A DNA stretch of 6,141 bases from Desulfobacterales bacterium (GCA_007135795.1 SLIE01000072.1:1-6141), one strand, 5' to 3'. Counted from the first letter of the stretch, positions 1 through 4,690 are shown. Made by a program: numbers and translations. Notes: generated by a model from the letters alone, not told the origin.

Positions 1-131
1 CCTGTGCCGGGCCAGATAGCAAGAAGCAGGGATATTATGGTCAAAAAGAAAAACATATATTTGAAGAAAAGGTACGTGTGATCATTAATCCGGGTAAATG
101 ATGTGGCTTTGGTTTCATACGAACAATTCAA
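1..131 (-). CDS. Partial N-terminus of a probable inner-membrane protein
   Basis: This is an open frame read leftwards that leaves the window after 43 complete codons, so only the N-terminus is visible. A perfect AGGAGG (137-142) lies 5 bases before an in-frame TTG at 129-131, which I take as the start; no in-frame ATG occurs before codon 26. The first ~19 residues are polar and include charged residues. Residues about 20-40 (YLFFKYMFFFLTIISLLLAI) form one strongly hydrophobic helix followed by WPGT. That layout fits an uncleaved membrane anchor, as at the N-terminus of sensor proteins, chemoreceptors or other single-pass envelope proteins, but the family cannot be told from this fragment. 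It lies downstream of PRC1 in the same direction, beyond a strong terminator, so it is probably transcribed separately. The Shine-Dalgarno and hydrophobic helix are seen; the TTG start is inferred. Confidence 0.5.
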   Translation of the reverse strand, partial: MNCSYETKATSFTRINDHTYLFFKYMFFFLTIISLLLAIWPGT

Positions 132-136
132 AACAA

Positions 137-142
137 CCTCCT
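137..142 (-). promoter_or_regulatory. Shine-Dalgarno AGGAGG for the left-edge gene
   Basis: A perfect AGGAGG on the minus strand sits 5 bases before a TTG codon. It is the main reason to call the partial gene at the left edge and to choose TTG as its start. Confidence 0.5.
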
Positions 143-353
143 GATAAAATGTGCAAATTTTTGATCTGATGTTCGTTTGTTCGCAGCAAGAAATATACCA
201 GAAGGGAAAACCGGCATTTATACCCGGTTCAAAGGAAAACCTGTGGGAAGTGCATCCGAATAGAAAATATGAGGTTAGGACTGATTATAATCTTGGAAAA
301 AAATACAGGGAGAATCAAACCGGATTCGGAGGATAATTCATCGGTGTTATAGT

Positions 354-387
354 AATTGTTACACAGGTTATAATAATTGTAACAATT
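354..387. repeat. 9-bp perfect inverted repeat AATTGTTAC / GTAACAATT
   Basis: AATTGTTAC (354-362) is repeated in inverse as GTAACAATT (379-387), separated by 16 bases. The spacer contains TATAAT-like DNA (GGTTATAATAATT). On the plus strand the right arm runs into six Ts, but the stem is too AT-rich to be a confident terminator. Its place between the PRC1 terminator and the next minus-strand gene makes an operator for that gene an alternative. Confidence 0.4.
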
Positions 388-391
388 TTTT

Positions 392-446
392 AAAAAAAAG
401 ACCCGTGAATACCGGCATTGGATCTGTTTGCCGGTATTCCGGGTCT
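392..446 (-). terminator. Strong intrinsic terminator of PRC1
   Basis: Bases 399-417 pair with 429-446 to form an 18-bp stem with a single bulged T at 406 and an 11-base loop. Read on the minus strand, the GC-rich stem is followed by a run of Ts (A392-A399 on the plus strand). It lies about 94 bases after the PRC1 stop and should end that transcript and insulate the left-edge gene. Confidence 0.9.
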
Positions 447-539
447 ATTGCACTGGCTGAAAACTTGGGGTGACTATCGTTTCATGTTCTGAACCTTATA
501 GTCTGTAGGTGCTATACGAGTTATGAATTACGGTTGTTT

Positions 540-1082
540 TTAATATTGCTGCTGCTGACCGGGCTGTTCCATTTCATCATCATCATCATCTTCTTCCCAT
601 TCATCCCGCTCATGCTCCATTCCTTCCTCCATTCCTTCCTCCTCGCCGTAATAACCGCGGACTTCCTGATCCATTTCACCCTGGGTGAAAGTTTCCCACT
701 GGTCATCACTGAAAGAGGGTGCTTCGGTGAACTGCTGCTGATCTATTTTAACAGTTATTGCGTCATCTTCCTCGGTGTAAGCGTCAAGGTCAACCTTGTC
801 AAAGGGGATCGGTGTAAGCTCCTCTTCACCGAGACCCAGAACGCCGTCGCCTTCGGACACAACCAGAAATTCAACCTCACCGTCGCGGGAGATTACTAAA
901 TCATTTACACTGCCGAGTTCATTGCCTTGTTGATCATGGACCTCCTTGTCCATCAGCTCACTACCCCGAATGTGCCCTTCCCGGCCCTCCATCGCATTTT
1001 CTGCTTCAGCACCGATCACCGGAGTCACGACGAACGTCATCATCACAAGAAGTCCCATCAACGTCATTTTGATTTTTGTCAT
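540..1082 (-). CDS. Secreted PRC-barrel protein with Asp/Glu-rich tail (PRC1)
   Basis: A 180-residue exported protein of unknown role. Residues 1-25 are a Sec signal peptide (MTKIKMTLMGLLVMMTF..., likely cut after VIGA). Residues ~37-115 form a PRC-barrel domain: RGSELMDKEVHDQQGNELG, then VNDLVISRDGEVEFLVVSE and TPIPFDKVDLD. A short conserved segment follows (SDDQWETFTQGEMDQEVRGYY, 125-145). The tail (146-180) is low-complexity and acidic, with EEGMEEGM repeats, five Asp in a row and a QQQQY end. PRC-barrels are small beta-barrels found in photosynthetic reaction-centre H subunits, RimM and many stress or envelope proteins; the ligand here is unknown. The start was set 14 codons inside the longest frame because AGGAGGAG (1088-1095) lies just before this ATG and the signal peptide begins here. 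The acidic tail suggests binding of cations or basic surfaces, which is inference. It is a tandem paralogue of PRC2 and has its own promoter and terminator. Confidence 0.93.
   Translation of the reverse strand: MTKIKMTLMGLLVMMTFVVTPVIGAEAENAMEGREGHIRGSELMDKEVHDQQGNELGSVNDLVISRDGEVEFLVVSEGDGVLGLGEEELTPIPFDKVDLDAYTEEDDAITVKIDQQQFTEAPSFSDDQWETFTQGEMDQEVRGYYGEEEGMEEGMEHERDEWEEDDDDDEMEQPGQQQQY
575..589. repeat. (CAT)5 microsatellite encoding five Asp in the PRC1 tail
   Basis: Five CAT triplets on the plus strand read as GAT x5 (Asp5) in PRC1. The tract keeps frame when it changes length, so it could vary the charge of the tail without truncating the protein. Confidence 0.8.
615..638. repeat. 12-bp tandem repeat (CTCCATTCCTTC x2) in the PRC1 tail
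   Basis: Two exact head-to-tail copies of a 12-base unit, with the start of a third, encode the repeated Glu-Glu-Gly-Met motif of the tail. The corresponding part of PRC2 has only a single EEEGM, so the repeat expanded in PRC1 or was lost from PRC2. Confidence 0.8.
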
Positions 1083-1087
1083 ATATA

Positions 1088-1095
1088 CTCCTCCT
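1088..1095 (-). promoter_or_regulatory. Shine-Dalgarno AGGAGGAG deciding the PRC1 start
   Basis: AGGAGGAG on the minus strand lies 5 bases before the ATG at 1080-1082. It rules out the upstream in-frame ATG at 1122-1124, which would add 14 residues ahead of the signal peptide. Confidence 0.85.
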
Positions 1096-1162
1096 AGTTT
1101 TGTATTTTGTATTTTGTCACCCAAGTTTTATGGATCGGATAATTCCAAATCCATTTTAAAAT

Positions 1163-1191
1163 ACAATAATGAAAATGGCGTCATGGCACAA
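1163..1191 (-). promoter_or_regulatory. Predicted sigma70-type promoter of PRC1
   Basis: On the minus strand TTGTGC (1186-1191) is followed by a 17-base spacer and TATTGT (1163-1168). The same arrangement with the same spacer length is found at the matching place upstream of PRC2, which strengthens both calls. The leader to the ATG would be about 75 bases. Confidence 0.6.
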
Positions 1192-1531
1192 TAATGCCCA
1201 TCCTGTATCTTTAGTGGAATTGTTATGTATCGTCAGGGTGCATGACGAAGACCGGGCATGCGGTTATGGTGTCTGATAATGGCAGTTCGCTTCCAACGCG
1301 GATTTCGATAAAGAATGAATTGCGATTGTATGCGTCTGTATAGCAGCCATATATGATGCTGTAACACTATTTCCGGCACTGGTCTGTGCAGATCAAAGAG
1401 GGTGCGGCAGTTATCAGTAAAAAATCTTTGTTGTCTTGGCTAAGATGGTAATATGTGGGGCGTGGCGTTAAAACAGTTAGAACGTTAACCCAGAGCGGAT
1501 ATTGGCGTGATAATCGGGCTGCGCAAGGGAG
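1192..1531. other. Gene-free stretch beyond the PRC1 promoter
   Basis: About 340 bases with no supported protein gene on either strand; a 68-codon minus-strand frame at 1367-1573 has no domain and overlaps the structured hairpin. The first ~55 bases match the same place beside PRC2, including TGTATCGT at 1226-1233. A weaker match at about 1438-1487 (CTAAG-TGGTA-TATGTG, then AACGTT) continues towards the hairpin. On the plus strand the stretch leads into hairpins and a T-tract, so it could be the body of a small RNA. Confidence 0.4.
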
Positions 1532-1580
1532 AAGCTGGGTGGCTGCATGTTCCTGATCGGCACTTGCGGCCACCCAGCTT
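1532..1580. other. Conserved 16-bp hairpin (structured element A)
   Basis: Bases 1532-1547 pair with 1565-1580 through 16 consecutive pairs, one of them a T-G wobble (1544/1568); a small inner stem can form in the 17-base loop. The equivalent hairpin beside PRC2 (2561-2604) has the same 13-bp core, with two pairs exchanged by changes on both sides: T1536-A1576 against A2562-T2603, and T1544-G1568 against A2570-T2595. Such compensating changes argue that the folded RNA, not the DNA sequence, is kept. Its job is unknown. Confidence 0.75.
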
Positions 1581-1582
1581 TC

Positions 1583-1625
1583 TATAGGCTATGGATGTAT
1601 AGCCCATAGCCTATATTTTGTTTTT
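1583..1625 (+). terminator. Plus-strand intrinsic terminator with no plus-strand gene before it
   Basis: A perfect 12-bp stem (1583-1594 with 1604-1615) and a 9-base loop are followed by TTTTGTTTTT (1616-1625) on the plus strand. Read on the minus strand no T-tract follows, so the polarity is opposite to both PRC genes. It lies directly after hairpin A. It may end an antisense or divergent RNA starting between the PRC1 promoter and hairpin A, or act only as a 3' structure of PRC2. Confidence 0.65.
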
Positions 1626-1726
1626 GAAATCGTGATTGCGTTTCATTGTTTGTTTCGAATACTATTTCCCACCGTTTGCATTTTGAATCTTTATGACCTG
1701 GCGTAAAAGCTATGGTTGCTTTTTAT

Positions 1727-2233
1727 TTATGGTCTTTCCATAGGCGGTGGATCTAGTTCATCCTCTCTGGTGTCATCTTGAGGGTCATGTTGCATCCCTT
1801 CCTCTTCGTAGTAACCGCGGACTTCCTGATCCATTTCCCCCCGTGTGAAAGTTTCCCACTGGTCATCACTGAAAGAGGGCGCTTCGGTGAACTGCTGCTG
1901 ATCTATTTTAACAGTTATTGCGTCATCTTCCTCTGTGTAAGCGTCAAGGTCAACCTTGTCAAAGGGGATCGGTGTGAGCTCCTCTTCGCCGATGCCCAGA
2001 AGCCCATTTTCGGACACCACCAGAAACTCAACCTCACCGTCACGGGAGATCACCAAATCATTCACACTGCCGAGTTCATTGCCTTGTTGATCATGGACTT
2101 CCTTGTCCATCAGTTCACTACCCCGAATATGGCCTTCACCCATCGCGTGTTCCCCTTCAGCGCCGATAGCCGGGGTCACTACGAAAGTCAACATTACAAG
2201 GAGTCCGAGCAATATCATTTTGATTGTTTTCAT
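1727..2233 (-). CDS. Secreted PRC-barrel protein with divergent acidic tail (PRC2)
   Basis: A 168-residue exported paralogue of PRC1. Residues 1-25 are a Sec signal peptide (MKTIKMILLGLLVMLTFVV..., likely cut after AIGA). The PRC-barrel core (34-~112) and the following SDDQWETFTRGEMDQEVRGYY segment are about 96% identical to PRC1. The visible differences are a one-residue gap in the VVSE-NGLLGIG turn, three conservative changes there and Q-to-R in FTRGE. After residue 142 the tail is unrelated: acidic but Pro-rich, ending DELDPPPMERP, without the Asp run or Gln end of PRC1. GGAGG (2243-2247) lies 9 bases before the ATG. The promoter is at 2311-2339. No good minus-strand terminator follows the stop, so read-through into the PRC1 region is possible. 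Molecular role is unknown; an envelope or periplasmic place is inferred from the signal peptide. Confidence 0.93.
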   Translation of the reverse strand: MKTIKMILLGLLVMLTFVVTPAIGAEGEHAMGEGHIRGSELMDKEVHDQQGNELGSVNDLVISRDGEVEFLVVSENGLLGIGEEELTPIPFDKVDLDAYTEEDDAITVKIDQQQFTEAPSFSDDQWETFTRGEMDQEVRGYYEEEGMQHDPQDDTREDELDPPPMERP

Positions 2234-2393
2234 ATCCCTAATCCTCCGCTTAATTTACTTTTGCCACCTGAGTTTATGGAACGGATGATTCCGAATCCAT
2301 TCTTTTAGGTATAATAATGAAAGTGTTAGCACGATACAATAATATCCATCCTGTATCTTTGGCATAATTTTTATGTATCGTTGGACTGCATGA
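1801..2393 (-). repeat. Tandem paralogous unit, right copy (PRC2 core plus upstream region)
   Basis: The partner of 641-1245, in the same orientation with an offset of about 1160 bases. The shared tract covers coding core, signal peptide, leader, promoter and DNA beyond it to the GCATGA at 2388-2393. Confidence 0.88.
2311..2339 (-). promoter_or_regulatory. Predicted sigma70-type promoter of PRC2
   Basis: On the minus strand TTGTAT (2334-2339) is followed by a 17-base spacer and TATTAT (2311-2316). Spacing and position match the PRC1 promoter. The -35 box lies inside one arm of two inverted repeats (2326-2340 with 2469-2483, and 2331-2338 with 2374-2381), so a regulator bound there would be expected to affect RNA polymerase. 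Confidence 0.65.
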
Positions 2394-2483
2394 AGTAGGG
2401 GTGAGCATAAATCAAGGGAGAGGGAGATTATTGACGCCTTTTTACGGGCGCATCGTTATTATATCGTGATTGTATCGTGCTAA
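2326..2483. repeat. 15-bp perfect inverted repeat around the PRC2 promoter
   Basis: TTAGCACGATACAAT (2326-2340) reappears exactly inverted as ATTGTATCGTGCTAA (2469-2483), 128 bases away. An 8-base inner copy, TGTATCGT, is at 2374-2381 and pairs with 2331-2338. The left arm covers the PRC2 -35 box. The matching positions in the PRC1 unit are not complementary, so this is specific to the PRC2 copy. Confidence 0.75.
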
Positions 2484-2560
2484 GGGTGGTATGTGTTTCG
2501 TGAGCATTTAAGGAATTAAAACGTTCAACGCGGCGCGGGGATGGGTGTTTCAGGAGAGAT
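2340..2560. other. Gene-free stretch beyond the PRC2 promoter
   Basis: About 220 bases without a supported gene. It holds the right arm of the 15-bp inverted repeat and three TATCGT motifs. It also has a plus-strand TTGACG (2431-2436) with TATTAT at 2457-2462, whose 20-base spacing is too long for a confident promoter. Read on the plus strand it leads into hairpin B and a run of six Ts. Confidence 0.4.
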
Positions 2561-2614
2561 CAGGGCGGCAGCATTCGCCGGACAGGCAACGTGCTGCCAC
2601 CCTGTACCTTTTTT
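2561..2614 (+). terminator. Conserved hairpin B with plus-strand T-tract, just after the synthetase gene
   Basis: Bases 2561-2573 pair with 2592-2604 (13 positions, one C-A mismatch at 2566/2599), with an inner GCC/GGC pair in the loop. Four bases later comes T6 on the plus strand (2609-2614). It begins 24 bases after the synthetase stop when read on the minus strand, but there the T-tract is on the wrong side. It is the counterpart of hairpin A and shows compensating base changes against it. It could serve as a factor-dependent end for the synthetase transcript or as the terminator of a plus-strand small RNA. Confidence 0.6.
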
Positions 2615-2627
2615 GTGCTATGGCGGT

Positions 2628-4418
2628 TTAGCCATACATTGCTTCTATTTCATTTTGAAAAGTCTTAATCACTTCTTTTCGCTTTAACTTCATCGTTTGC
2701 GTCAGCATGCCGTTTTCCACGGAAAAATCATCCTTCAGGAACAGGAACTTTTTTGGGATTTCATACCCGCCGAATGATTTTTTCAAATGAGCGGTAATCT
2801 CATTTTCAATCATCTCCGTAAAAGCCTGGTTTGCCAGCAGATCTTCAGGATTGCCGGAGACACCGTTTTTTTCCGCCCAGCGCGCTGCAACGTCAAAATC
2901 AGGAATCACCAGGCAGACATTATATGGTTTGCCGTCACCGTAAATCGAGACATTGGCGACCGGCGGAAGCAGCTTGATTTCTTCTTCAAGGACTGCGGGG
3001 AATACATATTTCCCATTGGAAAGCTTGTACTGTTCCTTGATACGTCCGGTAATCCACAGAAATCCGTTTTCGTCGAATTTCCCCCGGTCGCCGGTGCGAA
3101 ATCCCCCATCCGGCATGATAACTTCAGCGGTTTCCTCCGGTTTGTTGTGATATCCCTTCATTACATTCGGCCCGTACACAATTATTTCACCATCCTCGGC
3201 ACCTTCTTCAACGAGGGATTGATCGAGCACGACCTTTTGTCCCGCCAGGACTTTTCCCACACTGCCGATGTTCCAGGCACTGCTGCAGTTCATGGTGACA
3301 GCTGGTGATGTTTCCGTTAAACCGTAACAGTCGTAGATGGGTATTCCAATGTCATAGAAAAACAAAGCGATCTCTTTATTCATGGCGGCACTGGCGGTAA
3401 GTGCGCCCGTGACACGGCCACCCATGGCCTCCCTGACCTTGGCGAAAACCAGCTTGTCTAAAAGGTTATGTTGAAAATCGATAAAAAAGCTGGATTTCCC
3501 TTGTTTGGCAAGTTCTCGTCTTGTTCTGGCAGTGGCACATGCCTTGTCGAACAGTTTTTTCTTCAGACCGCCGGCATCGTTCATTTTTGCGTGTATGCCA
3601 TCATAGATTTTGTTGAAAACGCGCGGTACGGAAATGAGATATGTCGGACGCACCCGCTGAAGATCCTCCGCAAGAGTCGTTACATCTCTCATGAAACCCA
3701 TTGACCCGCCAAACTGGATCCAGTTGTTGAGCTCGCCACTGAATGCATAGGAATGCGCCCAGGGAAGCATGGAAAGACCAACCTGTTTTTCCGTCAGTTC
3801 CGGGTAGATACTGTATCCCGCCCTGGAACAGTAGGTTACGTTCCCGTGCGACAAAAGCACACCCTTGGGGGCACCGGTCGTCCCGGAGGTGTAGATCAAT
3901 ACCGCTATGTCATCGTAATGTGGCACCATGGGGTCGACGGGGTTTTCTTCCCCCATTTTTTCCAGGGCCGCCAGGCTGTTTTCACCCTGGGAGTCGATAA
4001 GATAAATGTTCTCCAGGGTTGGTATCTCTTTGGGAAAATCCTTTACCTTTTCATAAACGTCAGGCGAGGATACCAGCAGAAATTTTATGCTGCTGTCCTT
4101 GATAATGTATTTCCAGGTGCCGATCAGTTCCTTTTCGTACATGGGGATATACCGGGCATTCCTGCCGTAGGTGGCAAAGGCCAGCACTGCCCATTCCGGT
4201 CTGTTGGCCGATATTATGCCGACCGAGTCCCCTTTTTGAATACCCAGTTGTGCCAGTCCCCCCCGGGCATTGTTTATACGCCGGCCGATTTCGCCATAGT
4301 GTATGGCATCCAGGGTGCCCTGGTCATTATGAGTCCAGAATAAAACATTGTCCGCGAATTTTTTTTCACTTTCCTGCCACCATTCAACCAGATTGTCCGG
4401 TTTTTCGTACTTCCACAT
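2628..4418 (-). CDS. Long-chain acyl-CoA synthetase (AMP-forming, FadD/FAA1-like)
   Basis: A 596-residue member of the ANL adenylating superfamily, close to FAA1-type long-chain fatty acid CoA ligases (about 600 residues), so apparently complete. It should convert a fatty acid, ATP and CoA to acyl-CoA, AMP and pyrophosphate in the cytoplasm or at the inner face of the membrane. Visible motifs: P-loop YTSGTTGAPKG (176-186), acyl-adenylate motif YGLTETSPAV (365-374), RTGD (441-444), hinge-region GRIKEQYKLSNGKYV (458-472) and the C-terminal LTQTMKLKR (572-580), whose Lys577 matches the adenylation lysine. The segment usually SGGAPL reads TASAAM (341-346), so the fatty-acid preference may be unusual. 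AAGGAGA (4427-4433) lies 8 bases before this ATG, so I reject the start 12 codons upstream. It stands alone on the minus strand, without neighbouring beta-oxidation genes. The exact acyl substrate cannot be read from the sequence. Confidence 0.95.
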   Translation of the reverse strand: MWKYEKPDNLVEWWQESEKKFADNVLFWTHNDQGTLDAIHYGEIGRRINNARGGLAQLGIQKGDSVGIISANRPEWAVLAFATYGRNARYIPMYEKELIGTWKYIIKDSSIKFLLVSSPDVYEKVKDFPKEIPTLENIYLIDSQGENSLAALEKMGEENPVDPMVPHYDDIAVLIYTSGTTGAPKGVLLSHGNVTYCSRAGYSIYPELTEKQVGLSMLPWAHSYAFSGELNNWIQFGGSMGFMRDVTTLAEDLQRVRPTYLISVPRVFNKIYDGIHAKMNDAGGLKKKLFDKACATARTRRELAKQGKSSFFIDFQHNLLDKLVFAKVREAMGGRVTGALTASAAMNKEIALFFYDIGIPIYDCYGLTETSPAVTMNCSSAWNIGSVGKVLAGQKVVLDQSLVEEGAEDGEIIVYGPNVMKGYHNKPEETAEVIMPDGGFRTGDRGKFDENGFLWITGRIKEQYKLSNGKYVFPAVLEEEIKLLPPVANVSIYGDGKPYNVCLVIPDFDVAARWAEKNGVSGNPEDLLANQAFTEMIENEITAHLKKSFGGYEIPKKFLFLKDDFSVENGMLTQTMKLKRKEVIKTFQNEIEAMYG

Positions 4419-4426
4419 AGTTATGT

Positions 4427-4433
4427 TCTCCTT
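4427..4433 (-). promoter_or_regulatory. Shine-Dalgarno AAGGAGA deciding the synthetase start
   Basis: AAGGAGA on the minus strand lies 8 bases before the ATG at 4416-4418. The alternative start at 4454 has no such site and would fall in the AT-rich operator-like DNA. Confidence 0.85.
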
Positions 4434-4447
4434 ACAATTATCGAAAA

Positions 4448-4538
4448 ATTGCAATTATTTGCAATATCCTGTTTTGGAATCTGGATATATTGCATAAATT
4501 GATGATGCGGTCAATTCTAAACAGAGTTCAATTGCAAT
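4448..4538. promoter_or_regulatory. Helically phased ATTGCAAT boxes upstream of the synthetase
   Basis: ATTGCAAT is a self-complementary octamer. It occurs exactly at 4448-4455 and 4531-4538, with one-mismatch or two-mismatch forms at 4458-4465 (TTTGCAAT) and 4489-4496 (ATTGCATA). Start-to-start distances are 10, 31 and 42 bases, all near whole turns of B-DNA, so a protein could bind them on one face. They flank the candidate promoter. A lipid-responsive regulator would fit the gene, but its identity is not shown by the sequence. Confidence 0.45.
4485..4514 (-). promoter_or_regulatory. Candidate promoter of the acyl-CoA synthetase
   Basis: On the minus strand TTGACC (4509-4514) is a good -35 box; AATATA or ATATAT follows after 17 or 18 bases as a weak -10. 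The leader would be about 65 bases. A weak -10 next to phased boxes is consistent with regulated expression. Confidence 0.4.
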
Positions 4539-4642
4539 GTATTATTCAGGGGATGTCCGGTGATTAATAATGTTCTGCAACCTCTTAAAGGTCATGACAG
4601 AAAGGAATTATACCGGTGATAGCTTCACATAAATACAAAGAT

Positions 4643-4690
4643 CGTAAATACAGGATATACGGTATTTACGCCGTGTAACATTTCTATAAT
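4643..4690 (+). promoter_or_regulatory. Candidate promoter with overlapping operator: CGTAAATAC-N10-GTATTTACG then TATAAT
   Basis: A perfect 9-bp inverted repeat (4643-4651 with 4662-4670) ends 14 bases before a perfect TATAAT (4685-4690). The right arm lies where the -35 box should be, and no good -35 sequence is present. That is typical of promoters that need an activator or are blocked by a repressor. The next gene on this strand starts at 4958, giving a long leader of about 260 bases, so another transcript is also possible. Confidence 0.45.

Larger units (their letters stand above)
132..391. other. Gene-free leader between the left-edge gene and the PRC1 terminator
   Basis: This AT-rich stretch is upstream of the left-edge membrane protein on the minus strand. 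It holds the Shine-Dalgarno of that gene and an inverted repeat at 354-387. A 61-codon plus-strand frame (151-336, GTG start) lies here, but it has no Shine-Dalgarno and no recognisable domain, so I do not call it. I could not find a convincing promoter with both -35 and -10 boxes. Confidence 0.4.
641..1245 (-). repeat. Tandem paralogous unit, left copy (PRC1 core plus upstream region)
   Basis: This stretch aligns with 1801-2393 over the PRC coding core, signal peptide, leader, promoter and about 60 bases beyond the -35. Similarity is highest in the coding core, where identical runs of 40-50 bases occur. It is clearly lower in the leader and is lost in the tail. Weaker similarity appears again further right and ends at the paired hairpins (1532-1580 and 2561-2604). 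Confidence 0.88.

Noticed and set aside
151..336. 61-codon plus-strand frame with GTG start
   Set aside because: No Shine-Dalgarno on the plus strand, no domain, and it overlaps the leader of the left-edge minus-strand gene.
1083..1124. Upstream start for PRC1 adding 14 residues
   Set aside because: The added residues precede a complete signal peptide, and AGGAGGAG stands directly before the inner ATG.
1367..1573. 68-codon minus-strand frame between the PRC genes
   Set aside because: It overlaps the conserved hairpin, has no Shine-Dalgarno or domain, and the equivalent region beside PRC2 has no matching frame.
1705..1723. Small AAAAGC/GCTTTT hairpin after the PRC2 stop as a terminator
   Set aside because: Only 6 bp and AT-rich, with at most four Ts on the minus strand; too weak to call.
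1778..2308. 176-codon plus-strand frame opposite PRC2
   Set aside because: It mirrors a similar frame opposite PRC1 because the minus-strand sequence is duplicated; the minus strand encodes the signal peptide and PRC-barrel, so this is a shadow.
3753..4343. 196-codon plus-strand frame opposite the acyl-CoA synthetase
   Set aside because: It lies entirely within the well-supported synthetase gene on the other strand and has no recognisable domain.
4419..4454. Upstream start for the synthetase adding 12 residues
   Set aside because: The AAGGAGA site lies inside this stretch, 8 bases before the inner ATG, and the longer start has no Shine-Dalgarno.
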